64,000 bases of DNA from Streptomyces sp. V3I8 (GTDB lineage: Bacteria > Actinomycetota > Actinomycetes > Streptomycetales > Streptomycetaceae): assembly GCF_030817535.1 (NCBI RefSeq), contig NZ_JAUSZL010000002.1, positions 3,844,001 through 3,908,000 of the forward strand. The letters run 5' to 3'. How positions within the stretch are numbered: the first letter of the stretch is position 1; each line of letters begins with the position of its first letter. Under the pieces are notes generated by a model. That model did no database searches, was not told the DNA's origin, and was given only the letters and a program-made list of their open reading frames with translations. The translations under genes and the position numbers were made by a program. Below, piece by piece: positions 42,168 to 50,815 of this stretch.

Positions 42168-42373
42168 CTGGCACCCCCTGCAGGCCGTGTCGGCGTGTCC
42201 TGCGCGGTGCGCCCGCGCGTCTGTCCACTCACTACGAATCACTCACTGGCTGTCATTCAACTCGAACGTGACACACCCCACATCTGGTTCCCGCAAGATT
42301 ACGGAAATCGTCGGTCCCACAAGATCGGTTCCCCCGCCGGTCCCGTCGACGCGTCGACGTCCCGGAAAATCAC

Positions 42374-42402
42374 TTGAGCGCCGGCGTGATGCTTCTTAGT
42401 GT
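42374..42402 (+). promoter_or_regulatory. Predicted HrdB-type promoter
   Basis: TTGAGC, a 17-base spacer and TAGTGT match the principal sigma factor consensus well. Transcription would begin near 42408, just ahead of the ribosome site of the 12-codon ORF. Confidence 0.6.
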
Positions 42403-42434
42403 GGGTCGCACGCCGAAAGGAGGTGATCGGGTAC

Positions 42435-42473
42435 ATGTCTGAAACCCGGACCAGCGAGGTGGCTGCGGGCTAG
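42435..42473 (+). CDS. 12-residue leader-type peptide MSETRTSEVAAG
   Basis: GAAAGGAGGTGATC (42415-42428) is complementary over 14 bases to the 3' end of Streptomyces 16S rRNA, far more than ordinary genes show, and lies six bases before ATG 42435. The frame ends at TAG after 12 codons. Eighty bases further a branched hairpin follows. This could be a leader peptide controlling the transcript, a short functional peptide, or a ribosome-capturing sRNA. The peptide has no run of one amino acid that would suggest classical attenuation. Confidence 0.55.
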   Translation: MSETRTSEVAAG

Positions 42474-42555
42474 CGGCCCGTCACCACACACAGTGCGGTG
42501 CCGGACCAGCGCGTGAGACGAGCGTGCGGCCGGCCCAATCTTCAGCAGTCACCCG

Positions 42556-42618
42556 ACCCGCGTGCTCGCCGGTGAGTCCGGCCGGCTCCCTCCTCGGAGG
42601 GGACCAGAGCACGCGGGT
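42556..42618. ncRNA. Three-way-junction hairpin after the 12-codon ORF
   Basis: A 12-bp perfect outer stem (ACCCGCGTGCTC with GAGCACGCGGGT) encloses two small hairpins, GCCGG-tgagt-CCGGC and CCCTCC-tc-GGAGGG. On the plus strand it would end or cap the short transcript; on the minus strand it lies 43 bases after the citrate synthase stop, so it may be a two-way terminator. The closed three-way shape is more elaborate than a simple terminator. Confidence 0.6.
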
Positions 42619-42661
42619 CGTCCGCGTTCCGTGCACGGGTACGGGTACGGAGGCAGCGGGG

Positions 42662-43762
42662 TCAGTGGGCGATGTCCCCGTAGCCCTCGATCTCGCGGGG
42701 GGCCCGGACGCCGGGGCCGGTGTAGCGCGCGGAGGGCCGTACGAGGCGTCCGGTGCGCTTCTGCTCCAGGATGTGCGCGGACCAGCCGGCGGTACGGGCG
42801 CACGTGAACATCGAGGTGAACATATGGGCCGGGACCTCGGCGAAGTCCAGGACGATCGCGGCCCAGAACTCGACGTTCGTCGCCAGGACGCGGTCCGGGC
42901 GCCGGGCGTGCAGTTCGGCGAGGGCGGCCTTCTCCAGGGCCTCGGCGACCTCGAAGCGGGGGGCGCCCAGTTCGCGGGCGGTGCGGCGCAGCACCCGCGC
43001 GCGCGGGTCCTCCGCGCGGTACACCCGGTGGCCGAAGCCCATCAGCCGCTCGCCCTTGTCGAGGGCCCGCCTGACGAACGCGTCGGCGTCACCGGTGCGT
43101 TCGATCTCCTCGATCATGCCGAGGACCCGCGAGGGCGCGCCGCCGTGCAGCGGTCCCGACATGGCGCCGACGGCCCCGGAGAGGGCGGCCGACACGTCGG
43201 CGCCGGTGGAGGCGATGACGCGGGCGGTGAACGTGGACGCGTTCATGCCGTGCTCGGCGGCGCTGGTCCAGTAGGCGTCGACCGCCGCCACGTGCTTGGG
43301 GTCGGGCTCGCCGCGCCAGCGGATCATGAAGCGTTCGACGACGGACCGTGCCTTGTCGATCTCGCGCTGCGGGACCATCGGCAGGCCCGGGCCGCGGGCG
43401 GACTGGGCGACGTACGACAGGGCCATGACGGCGGCGCGGGCGAGGTCCGCGCGGGCCTGCTTCTCGTCGATGTCGAGGAGCGGTTTGAGGCCCCAGACGG
43501 GGGCGAGCATGGCGAGCGCGGACTGGACGTCGACACGGATGTCACCGGAGTGGACGGGGATCGGGAACGGCTCGGCGGGCGGCAGGCCGGGGTTGAACGC
43601 TCCGTCGACGAGCAGCCCCCAGACGTTGCCGAAGGAGACGTGGCCGACCAGGTCCTCGATGTCGACGCCCCGGTACCGCAGGGCGCCGCCCTCCTTGTCC
43701 GGTTCGGCGATCTCCGTCTCGAAAGCGACGACTCCCTCGAGTCCGGGTACGAAGTCGGACAT
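42662..43762 (-). CDS. Citrate synthase (type I, CitA2-like)
   Basis: A 366-residue citrate synthase joining acetyl-CoA and oxaloacetate. Catalytic positions are visible: histidine in AAEHGMNASTF, histidine in SGPLHGGAPSRV, GFGHRVYR, and aspartate in AAIVLDFAEVP, followed by FTSMFTCARTAGWSAH. Length is that of the short actinobacterial enzymes; 2-methylcitrate synthase activity cannot be excluded. Start ATG 43762. Divergent from pdxH; a GGCACT-C-AGTGCC palindrome lies between the two starts. Confidence 0.93.
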   Translation of the reverse strand: MSDFVPGLEGVVAFETEIAEPDKEGGALRYRGVDIEDLVGHVSFGNVWGLLVDGAFNPGLPPAEPFPIPVHSGDIRVDVQSALAMLAPVWGLKPLLDIDEKQARADLARAAVMALSYVAQSARGPGLPMVPQREIDKARSVVERFMIRWRGEPDPKHVAAVDAYWTSAAEHGMNASTFTARVIASTGADVSAALSGAVGAMSGPLHGGAPSRVLGMIEEIERTGDADAFVRRALDKGERLMGFGHRVYRAEDPRARVLRRTARELGAPRFEVAEALEKAALAELHARRPDRVLATNVEFWAAIVLDFAEVPAHMFTSMFTCARTAGWSAHILEQKRTGRLVRPSARYTGPGVRAPREIEGYGDIAH

Positions 43763-43863
43763 CAGGCGGCTCCTCATGATGTGTGCGACGTGCGGCCGGC
43801 GGTCACCCGACCGTTTCGGAAGCAGGACGATATCCCCTGGTGCCACCTTTGGGGAGGGCGTGC

Positions 43864-43876
43864 GGCACTCAGTGCC
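43864..43876. promoter_or_regulatory. Palindrome GGCACT-C-AGTGCC between citrate synthase and pdxH
   Basis: Perfect 6-1-6 inverted repeat about 100 bases before the citrate synthase start and 70 bases before pdxH. It is a possible operator for one or both genes; no assigned regulator. Confidence 0.45.
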
Positions 43877-43944
43877 ACGCAGTGATGAAATCCACGCCCG
43901 CCAACTGCCCTCGGCCACCCCCGGTCATGCGGCAGGATGACCGG

Positions 43945-44622
43945 GTGACCGACCGTGATCCCCTTCCCGCCCCCGGGCCCGACCCCGCGTCGATGCGCGA
44001 GCAGTACCGGGCCGACGGCCTCGACGAGTCCGGGCTGGCCGGGCATCCCATGGAGCAGTTCGGGCGGTGGTTCGCCCAGGCCGCGACGGCGGGGGCGGTG
44101 TACGAGCCGAACGCGATGGTCGTCTCCACCGCGGACGCCGACGGGCGGCCCAGCTCGCGCACGGTGCTGCTGAAGCAGTTCGACGAGCAGGGGTTCGTGT
44201 TCTTCACGAACTACGGGTCCCGCAAGGCGCGTGAGCTGGCGGTGAATCCGCACGTGTCGCTGCTGTTCCCCTGGCATGCGGTGGCGCGGCAGGTCGTCGT
44301 CACCGGGACCGCGGTGCGCACGGGGCGGGACGAGACGGCGGCGTACTTCCGTACGCGGCCGCACGGCTCGCAGCTGGGCGCGTGGGCCAGCGCCCAGTCC
44401 TCGGTGGTCGCCTCGCGGGCCGGGCTGGAGGCGTCCTACGCCGAGCTGGCGGCGCGCTATCCCGCGGGGGAGCAGGTGCCCGTGCCACCGCACTGGGGCG
44501 GGTTCCGGGTGGCGCCGGTCGCGGTGGAGTTCTGGCAGGGGCGGGAGAACCGGCTGCACGACCGGCTGCGGTACGCGGCGCGGGAGGGCGGCGGGTGGCG
44601 GGTGGAGAGGCTGAGCCCCTGA
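43945..44622 (+). CDS. pdxH: Pyridoxamine 5'-phosphate oxidase
   Basis: A 225-residue PdxH producing pyridoxal 5'-phosphate. Family blocks are [12 protein letters not shown] at the N-terminus, [39 protein letters not shown] (FMN-binding), [12 protein letters not shown] and the C-terminal [15 protein letters not shown] with the conserved RLSP end. GTG 43945 fits the family length; CAGGAT six bases upstream suggests a leaderless transcript. Convergent with the TetR gene at the operon end. Confidence 0.95.
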   Translation: MTDRDPLPAPGPDPASMREQYRADGLDESGLAGHPMEQFGRWFAQAATAGAVYEPNAMVVSTADADGRPSSRTVLLKQFDEQGFVFFTNYGSRKARELAVNPHVSLLFPWHAVARQVVVTGTAVRTGRDETAAYFRTRPHGSQLGAWASAQSSVVASRAGLEASYAELAARYPAGEQVPVPPHWGGFRVAPVAVEFWQGRENRLHDRLRYAAREGGGWRVERLSP

Positions 44623-44626
44623 AGGC

Positions 44627-45265
44627 TCAAGGACGGCGCCGTTGCGCACGCCCCTGGACGCCCAGGGCCTCGTCCAGGATGTGGGACCACTGGGCCACCA
44701 CGCCGGTTCTGCGGGGGGTGTCGTCCGTCAGCAGGGTGGCCAGGCCGAGGCCCCGGGACATGTCCAGGAAGCCCTGGACCGTCTCGCGTACCCCGGGGCG
44801 GGCCTCGTCGGCGCCGAGGAGTTCCACCGCGATGCGGTGGGTCTCGCGGCCGACGCGGGCCTCCAGTTCGGTGACGCGGGAACGCAGCTGGTCCTCGTTC
44901 GAGGCGGCGACCCACAGGTGCAGGGCGGCGCGGAACAGCGGGCCGGTGTAGAGGTCGACCAGGGCGGCGACGACGGCCCGGCGGTCCGTGGCGCCCTCGG
45001 GGAAGAGGGCGCGCAGGGCGGTGGAGCGTTCCTCGGCGACGTACTCGACGGCCGCCGTGAAGAGGTCCTCGCGGGTGGGGAAGTGGTGCTGGGCCGCACC
45101 GCGCGACACCCCGGCGCGCTCGGCGACGACGGAGACCGTGGAGCCCGCCCAGCCGCGTTCGGCGAGACAGGAGACGGCGGCCTCCAGGAGGCGCTGCCGG
45201 GTGGCGCGGCTGCGGTCCTGTTTGGGGACGCGCTCCACCGGCTGCGCGCCGTTCACCGCGCCCAT
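44627..45265 (-). CDS. TetR-family regulator closing the eight-gene operon
   Basis: A 212-residue repressor with the TetR helix-turn-helix at about 19-65 (RATRQRLLEAAVSCLAERGW, VSVVAERAGVSRGAAQHHFP) and a helical ligand domain containing RAALHLWVAASNEDQLRSRV. One base separates it from the upstream hydratase stop. It probably autoregulates the operon by binding the palindrome at 55010-55021, and its ligand is probably an acyl-CoA of the pathway. Both points are inferred from gene order. Confidence 0.88.
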   Translation of the reverse strand: MGAVNGAQPVERVPKQDRSRATRQRLLEAAVSCLAERGWAGSTVSVVAERAGVSRGAAQHHFPTREDLFTAAVEYVAEERSTALRALFPEGATDRRAVVAALVDLYTGPLFRAALHLWVAASNEDQLRSRVTELEARVGRETHRIAVELLGADEARPGVRETVQGFLDMSRGLGLATLLTDDTPRRTGVVAQWSHILDEALGVQGRAQRRRP

Positions 45266-45266
45266 G

Positions 45267-46001
45267 TCACCACACCCATGAGGGATCCCGTCGTTCGAGG
45301 AAGGCCGTCATTCCCTCGCGGGCCTGCGCGGAGGAGAACAGCCGGGCCGAGAGCGCGGTCAGGCCGGCCGCGTCCCGGTCGAAGGTGTCCAGCACCTTAG
45401 CCGTGAGCAGCCGTTTCGTCTCGGCCAGCCCCTGCGGTGAGGAGCGTCGCAGCCCGTCGAGCACCGGCGCGAGTACGTCGTCGGCGTCCTCGCCCGCGAC
45501 CGTGACGAGGCCGATCCGGGCGGCCTCCGCCGCGTCGAACCTCTCCCCGGTGAGGCAGTAGCGGGCCACCGCGCGCGGGTCGAGGCGCGGCAGCAGGGGC
45601 AGCGAGATCACGGCGGGCGCGACCCCGATGCGTACCTCGGTGAAGGCGAACGTGGCCTCCCGGGAGGCCGCCGCGATGTCGCAGGCGCCGAGCAGTCCGA
45701 GGCCGCCCGCGCGGACGTGGCCGGTGACGCGGGCGACGACGGGCCGGGGCAGTTCGACGATCTGCCGCAGCAGCGCGACCAGGGCGTCGGGGTGCGGCGG
45801 GTCGCGCAGGTCGGCGCCGGCGCTGAAGGTGGTGCCGGTGTGGGTGAGGACGACCGCGCGTACGCCGCCGTCCTCGCCGCACCGGGTGAGCGCGTCCGCC
45901 AGTTCGCCGACCAGCCGGGCGGAGAGGGCGTTGCGCCGCTCGGGCGCGTCGAGCGTGAGAGTGGTGATCCCGCGCTCGTGCGACCGCCGCACCGTGGTCA
46001 T
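45267..46001 (-). CDS. Enoyl-CoA hydratase/isomerase family protein
   Basis: A 244-residue crotonase-fold enzyme: ITTLTLDAPERRNALSARLV, GTTFSAGADLRD (oxyanion hole), VTGHVRAGGLGLLGACDIAAA, FTEVRIGVAPAVIS. The two catalytic glutamates of true hydratases are not obvious at the standard sites; one position is a valine (RIGVAP). It matches the AtuE/LiuC place in the pathway, hydrating a glutaconyl-type CoA. Overlaps the ligase stop in ATGA. Confidence 0.88.
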   Translation of the reverse strand: MTTVRRSHERGITTLTLDAPERRNALSARLVGELADALTRCGEDGGVRAVVLTHTGTTFSAGADLRDPPHPDALVALLRQIVELPRPVVARVTGHVRAGGLGLLGACDIAAASREATFAFTEVRIGVAPAVISLPLLPRLDPRAVARYCLTGERFDAAEAARIGLVTVAGEDADDVLAPVLDGLRRSSPQGLAETKRLLTAKVLDTFDRDAAGLTALSARLFSSAQAREGMTAFLERRDPSWVW

Positions 46002-47584
46002 GCGCGCTCCTCCGGTTCCCGTGGTGTCCGCAGTTCCCGCCGCAGGATCTTTCCGGAGGCCGCCCTGGGCACCGCGTCGAGGAACGTGACCTGCCGGACC
46101 TTCTTGTACGGGGCGACGCGCTCGGCGACGTACTCCATGACGTCGGCCCCGGTGAGGCCGGGCGCGGCCGGCTGGCGTACCACGTACGCGTGCGGCCGTT
46201 CGTTGTTGTCGGTGTCGTAGACGCCGATGACGGCGGCGTCGGCGATGCCGGGGTGCGTGAGCAGGAGGGCCTCCAGTTCGGCGGGGGCGACCTGGAAGCC
46301 CTTGTACTTGATGAGTTCCTTGACCCGGTCGACGACGTACAGCCAGCCCTGCGCGTCGACGTGGCCGACGTCGCCGGTGGACAGCCAGCCGTCGTCGTCG
46401 ATCATCGCGGCGGTCTCGACGGGCCGGCCGAGGTAGCCCTTCATGACCTGGGGTCCGCGGATGACGATCTCGCCGCGTTCGCCGACGCCGAGGTCCTTGC
46501 CGGGGTCGTCGAGGGAGACGATGCGCATCTCGGTGCCGGCGACGAGTCTGCCGACGCTGCCCGGGGGCGGGTTCCGTTCCGTCAGGGGGACGACGTGCGT
46601 GCCGGGCGAGAGTTCCGTCATGCCGTACGCCTGGCCGACCGGCGGCAGTCCGAGCCGGCGCGAGCAGGCCTCGGCCAGTGCGGCGTCCAGGGGGGCCGCC
46701 GAGCTGACGACGTACCGCAGGGACGACAGGTCGTAGCCCTCGACGGCCGGGTGCTTGGCCAGGGCGAGGACGATCGGCGGGGCCACGTACAGGCCGGTGA
46801 TGCGGTGCTTCTCGATGGCCGCGAGGAACGTGTCGAGGTCGAAGCGCGGCAGCACGACGACGGTGGCGCCCTGTCTCAGCGGCGCGTTCATCAGCGCCGT
46901 CAGTCCGTAGATGTGGAAGAACGGCAGGACGGCGAGGATGCGGTCCCCGGGGCCCATCGGCACGGCGGGCGTCAGCTGGGCGAGGTTGGTGGCGATGTTG
47001 CGGTGGGTGAGCATGACGCCCTTGGGGGTGCCGGTCGTCCCGGAGGAGTACGGCAGGGCGGCGACGTCCGTCACGGGGTCGATGTCGACCTGCGGCTCGG
47101 GGGCGGTGGAGCCCAGCATGTCGAGCAGTGAACGGTGTCCGTCGGCCTGGTCGCAGACGAGGATCTCCCGCACCCCGCCCGCCAGTGCGGCCGCCGCGCG
47201 GGCCGTCTCCAGGAGCGGGGAGACGGTGACGATCCACCGGGCGTGGCAGTCCCGGAGCTGTTTCGCGAACTCCTCGGCCGTGGCGAGCGGGTGCACGGTG
47301 GTGACGGACGCCCCCGCGCGCGTGGCGGCGTAGAACGCGGTGGGGAAGGCGACGGTGTTCGGGCTGTGCAGCGCCAGCACGTCCCCCTTGCGGACGCCGA
47401 GTTCGGCGAGCGCGGCGGCGATGCGGCGGTGGAACGTGTCGAGCTGGGCGTAGGTGAGGGTCGTGCCGTTCACGCCGTCGATCAGCGCGGGTGCGTCGCC
47501 CCGGGCCGCGGCACGGCCCAGCACCACCTCGTGGATGGGTTCTTCGACGGCGGGAACGTCTTCGTACTCGCTGCGGAACACCAT
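45998..47584 (-). CDS. 4-coumarate/cinnamate:CoA ligase-like acyl-CoA synthetase
   Basis: A 528-residue ANL enzyme: A3 ALPYSSGTTGTPKGVMLTHR, LPFFHIYGLTALMNAPLR, A5 GQAYGMTELSPGTH, A7 GWLSTGDVGHVD, A8 VVDRVKELIKYKGFQVAPAE and the A10 lysine in PRAASGKILRRELR. It resembles S. coelicolor cinnamate:CoA ligase (ScCCL, SCO4383) along its whole length, from memory. The surrounding operon, however, has genes for dehydrogenation, carboxylation and hydration of a branched acyl-CoA, so the natural substrate may be a terpenoid or branched acid. Overlaps the hydratase start in ATGA. Confidence 0.92.
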   Translation of the reverse strand: MVFRSEYEDVPAVEEPIHEVVLGRAAARGDAPALIDGVNGTTLTYAQLDTFHRRIAAALAELGVRKGDVLALHSPNTVAFPTAFYAATRAGASVTTVHPLATAEEFAKQLRDCHARWIVTVSPLLETARAAAALAGGVREILVCDQADGHRSLLDMLGSTAPEPQVDIDPVTDVAALPYSSGTTGTPKGVMLTHRNIATNLAQLTPAVPMGPGDRILAVLPFFHIYGLTALMNAPLRQGATVVVLPRFDLDTFLAAIEKHRITGLYVAPPIVLALAKHPAVEGYDLSSLRYVVSSAAPLDAALAEACSRRLGLPPVGQAYGMTELSPGTHVVPLTERNPPPGSVGRLVAGTEMRIVSLDDPGKDLGVGERGEIVIRGPQVMKGYLGRPVETAAMIDDDGWLSTGDVGHVDAQGWLYVVDRVKELIKYKGFQVAPAELEALLLTHPGIADAAVIGVYDTDNNERPHAYVVRQPAAPGLTGADVMEYVAERVAPYKKVRQVTFLDAVPRAASGKILRRELRTPREPEERA

Positions 47585-47628
47585 GGCGGGCCCTTTCCGG
47601 GAACCGGATGTCGTCGGGGAAATGGTGC

Positions 47629-48795
47629 CTAGTAGGACTTGGGCAGGCCCAGGGTCTGGTGCGAGACGTAGTTGAGGATCATCTCCCGGCTGACGGGGGC
47701 GATCCGGGCCACCCGGGACGCGGTGATGAGCGACGCGAGGCCGAACTCTTTGGTCAGGCCGTTGCCGCCGAGGGTGTGCACCGACTGGTCGACGGCCTTC
47801 ACGCACGCCTCCGCCGCCGCGTACTTGGCCATGTTGGCGGCCTCCCCGGCGCCGGTGTCGTCGCCCGCGTCGTACAGGTGGGCCGCCTTCTGCATCATCA
47901 GGCGGGCGAGTTCGAGCTCGATGTGCGCCTGCGCCAGGGGGTGCGCGATGGCCTGGTGGGCGCCGATGGGCTCGCGCCAGACGGTGCGCTCGCGGGCGTA
48001 GACGAGGGCTTTGGAGAGCGCGTGGCGGCCCATGCCGATCGCGAACGCGGCGGTCATGATGCGTTCGGGATTGAGGCCGGCGAAGAGCTGGAGCAGGCCG
48101 GCGTCCTCGTCGCCGACGAGCGCGTCGGCGGGCAGCCGTACGTCGTCCAGGGTCAGCTCGAACTGCTTCTCGGCGCCGTGCAGTTCCATGTCGATCTGCC
48201 GTCGGCCGAAGCCGGGGGTGTCGCGCGGGACGATGAACAGGCAGGGCTTGAGCCTGCCGGTGCGGGCGTCCGCCGTGCGGCCGACGACGAGGGTGGCGTC
48301 GGCGATGTCGACGCCCGAGATGAAGACCTTGCGGCCGGTGAGGATCCAGTCGGTGCCCTCTTCCGTACGGCGGGCGGTCGTGGTGATGCGGTGGCTGTTG
48401 GAGCCGGCGTCGGGTTCGGTGATGCCGAAGGCCATGGTGCGGGTGCCGTCGGCGAGGGCCGGGAGCCACTCCTGTTTCTGTTCCTCTGTACCGAAGCGGG
48501 CGATCACCGTTCCGCAGATGGCGGGTGACACGATCATCATGAGGAGGGGACAGCCCGCGGCGCCCAGTTCCTCCAGGACTATGGAGAGTTCGGCTATGCC
48601 GCCGCCTCCACCGCCGTATTCCTCCGGAAGGTTCACGCCCAGGTAGCCGAGTTTGGCGGCCTCCGCCCAGAGTTCCCGGGGGTGGCCCTTCTCCGCGATG
48701 ACCTTGGCGAGGTACTCGTGGCCGTAGCGCCTGCCCAGGGCGGACACCGCTGCGCGCAGGGCCTTGTGTTCGTCTGTTTCCAGGACGGTGGTCAT
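47629..48795 (-). CDS. Acyl-CoA dehydrogenase (citronellyl/isovaleryl-CoA type)
   Basis: A 388-residue dehydrogenase: N-domain HKALRAAVSALGRRYGHEYL, LGVNLPEEYGGGGGGIAELS, substrate/FAD block MAFGITEPDAGSNSHRITTTA, TGRKVFISGVDIADATLVVG, and C-domain LNPERIMTAAFAIGMGRHAL with YARERTVWREPIGAHQAIAH. The tail ends LNYVSHQTLGLPKSY. It would introduce the double bond ahead of the carboxylation step, as AtuD or LiuA do. 44 bases separate it from the ligase start. Confidence 0.9.
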   Translation of the reverse strand: MTTVLETDEHKALRAAVSALGRRYGHEYLAKVIAEKGHPRELWAEAAKLGYLGVNLPEEYGGGGGGIAELSIVLEELGAAGCPLLMMIVSPAICGTVIARFGTEEQKQEWLPALADGTRTMAFGITEPDAGSNSHRITTTARRTEEGTDWILTGRKVFISGVDIADATLVVGRTADARTGRLKPCLFIVPRDTPGFGRRQIDMELHGAEKQFELTLDDVRLPADALVGDEDAGLLQLFAGLNPERIMTAAFAIGMGRHALSKALVYARERTVWREPIGAHQAIAHPLAQAHIELELARLMMQKAAHLYDAGDDTGAGEAANMAKYAAAEACVKAVDQSVHTLGGNGLTKEFGLASLITASRVARIAPVSREMILNYVSHQTLGLPKSY

Positions 48796-48803
48796 GTGGC
48801 TCC

Positions 48804-50807
48804 TCAGGGGGAGGGGGTTGCCGTCGTGTGCAGAGTGCCGGTCCGTTGTGGCTGGTCGCGCAGTTCCCCGCGCCCCTGCAAGGGCTCGACGACCGCCAGC
48901 AGGGTGCCCAGCTCCACCTGTTGGCCGGGAGTGACGTGCAGGGCCGAGACCGTGCCGTCCGCCGGGGCCGTGATCCTGTGTTCCATCTTCATCGCCTCCA
49001 GCCAGATCAGGGGCTGGCCCGCCTGGACGGGCGACCCCTCGGTGAGGGCTTCCGCCACGCGGACGACCGTGCCCGGCATCGGGGCCAGCAGGGAGCCGGG
49101 GACGTGGTCCGGTTCGGGGGCGGGGAAGCGGGGCAGGGCGGTGAGCGTGGTGCCGTTCACGTGGACCCGGTCGCCGTACCGGGAGACCTCGAACCTCCGC
49201 CGTACACCGCCGGTCTCGAGGACCACGAGGTCCGGTCCCACCCGCACCACGTGCACGCCGTCCGCCACCGGGCCCCGCCGGGTGTGGCGGTAGTGGACCT
49301 CGTGCTCCTCGCCCGCCACCAGGTAGCACCTGCTCTGCGGCTGCGAGGGCACGTTGCGCCAGCCGCCGCCGAAGCGGGAGCGGCCGTGGGCGTCGGCGAG
49401 CGCGGCGGCCAGCGGGGCGTACGGGTCCGGGGCGGGCGCGGTGAGGCCGTCCAGGTGGCGTTCGTAGAACGCCGTGTCCATGCGGGCCGCCGTGAACTCC
49501 GGGTGCCGCAGGGAGCGTACGAGGAGGTCGCGGTTGGTGACCGGGCCGTGGACCGTCGCCCGCTCCAGGGCGCCGGCGAGTCTGCGGACCGCCTCCGCAC
49601 GGGTGGGCGCGTGGGCGACGGCCTTGGCGAGCATGGCGTCGTAGTGGACGCCGATCGTGTCGCCGTCGCCGTAGCCGGTGTCGAGGCGGACGCCGGGTAC
49701 GGACAGCCGGTGCAGGGTGCCGGTCTGCGGGGCCCAGTCCCGGGCGGGGTCCTCCGCGTAGAGGCGGGCCTCGACCGCGTGGCCGGACGGCGCCGGCGGG
49801 TCGCCGTCCAGAGTGCCGCCCTCGGCGACATGCAGTTGCAGTGCGACCAGGTCGGTCCGGAACACCGCCTCCGTGACGGGGTGTTCGACCTGGAGGCGGG
49901 TGTTCATCTCCAGGAAGTGCACACGCTCCCCGGAGCCGCCGTTCTCGGAACCGCCGTCACCGGAACCGCTGTGGCCGGAACCACTGTGGCCGGAGACCAG
50001 GAACTCGACCGTTCCGGCGCCCGTGTAGGCGATCGTCCGGGCGGCGGCGGTCGCCGCGTCGCGCAGGCGCCGCTCCACGTCGGGGCCGAGGCCCGGCGCC
50101 GGAGCCTCCTCGATCACCTTCTGGTGGCGGCGCTGCAGGGAGCAGTCGCGGGTGCCCAGGGCCCAGACGGTGCCGTGGGCGTCGGCGACGATCTGCACCT
50201 CGACGTGCCGGGCGTGCTCGACGTACGGCTCGACGAAGACCGAACCGTCCCCGAAGGCACTCTCGGCCTCGGCCGAAGCCGCCAGCAACTCACCCTTGAG
50301 GGAAGCCAGTTCGCGGACGACACGCATACCCCGGCCGCCGCCGCCCGCCGCCGCCTTCACCAGGACCGGCAGGTCGGCCTCGCCCACCTCGTCCGGATCC
50401 AGGGGGGCGAGCAGCGGCACCCCGGCGGCCGCCATCAGCTCCTTGGCGCGGGTCTTGGAGGCCATCGCCTCGATCGCCTCGGGGGAAGGGCCCACCCAGA
50501 CGAGGCCCGCCTCCAAAACGGCCCGCGCGAAGCCGGCGTTCTCGGAGAGGAAGCCGTAGCCGGGGTGGACGGCGTCGGCGCCCGCCGCGACGGCCGCCCG
50601 CACGATGAGGTCGCCGCGCAGGTACGTCTCGGCGGGCGACGCGCCCGGCAGCCGTACGGCGGTGTCGGCCACGCGCGTGTGGAGGGCGTCCTCGTCGGCG
50701 TCCGAGTGGACGGCGACCGTGCGGATGCCCAGCTCGTGGCAGGTACGGAAGACACGGCAGGCGATCTCACCGCGGTTGGCGACCAGCAGACTCGAAATCG
50801 AAAGCAT
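48804..50807 (-). CDS. Acyl-CoA carboxylase alpha subunit (biotin carboxylase-BCCP fusion)
   Basis: A 667-residue biotin-dependent carboxylase subunit: biotin carboxylase domain from LLVANRGEIACRVFRTCHEL with the ATP-grasp KAAAGGGGRGMRVV, EMNTRLQVEHPVTE and RLYAEDPARDW; a linker domain; and the biotin-carrier domain with the biotinyl lysine in LEAMKMEHRI near the C-terminus. Two oddities: a Gly/Ser/His repeat insert (HSGSGHSGSGDGGSENGG) just before the EMNTRLQVEH motif, and a C-terminal tail (LQGRGELRDQPQ) encoded by a dispersed repeat copy. Partner of the carboxyltransferase nine bases upstream. Confidence 0.93.
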   Translation of the reverse strand: MLSISSLLVANRGEIACRVFRTCHELGIRTVAVHSDADEDALHTRVADTAVRLPGASPAETYLRGDLIVRAAVAAGADAVHPGYGFLSENAGFARAVLEAGLVWVGPSPEAIEAMASKTRAKELMAAAGVPLLAPLDPDEVGEADLPVLVKAAAGGGGRGMRVVRELASLKGELLAASAEAESAFGDGSVFVEPYVEHARHVEVQIVADAHGTVWALGTRDCSLQRRHQKVIEEAPAPGLGPDVERRLRDAATAAARTIAYTGAGTVEFLVSGHSGSGHSGSGDGGSENGGSGERVHFLEMNTRLQVEHPVTEAVFRTDLVALQLHVAEGGTLDGDPPAPSGHAVEARLYAEDPARDWAPQTGTLHRLSVPGVRLDTGYGDGDTIGVHYDAMLAKAVAHAPTRAEAVRRLAGALERATVHGPVTNRDLLVRSLRHPEFTAARMDTAFYERHLDGLTAPAPDPYAPLAAALADAHGRSRFGGGWRNVPSQPQSRCYLVAGEEHEVHYRHTRRGPVADGVHVVRVGPDLVVLETGGVRRRFEVSRYGDRVHVNGTTLTALPRFPAPEPDHVPGSLLAPMPGTVVRVAEALTEGSPVQAGQPLIWLEAMKMEHRITAPADGTVSALHVTPGQQVELGTLLAVVEPLQGRGELRDQPQRTGTLHTTATPSP
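48845..48886. repeat. Dispersed repeat copy inside the carboxylase coding end
   Basis: TGGCTGGTCGCGCAGTTCCC and CGCGCCCCTGCAAGGGCT form a near-consensus copy of the repeat. On the minus strand it is read as codons for EPLQGRGELRDQPQ, the tail of the biotin-carrier domain, showing that the element extended the gene instead of breaking it. Confidence 0.8.
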
Positions 50808-50815
50808 GGGACCTC

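Larger units (their letters stand above)
42168..42661. other. 494-base region with promoter, 12-codon ORF and structured RNA
   Basis: From left to right it holds the upstream region of the PAS/GAF gene, a sigma-70-like promoter (42374-42402), a 12-codon ORF (42435) and a branched hairpin (42556-42618) ending before the citrate synthase stop. No longer gene is credible. Confidence 0.7.
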
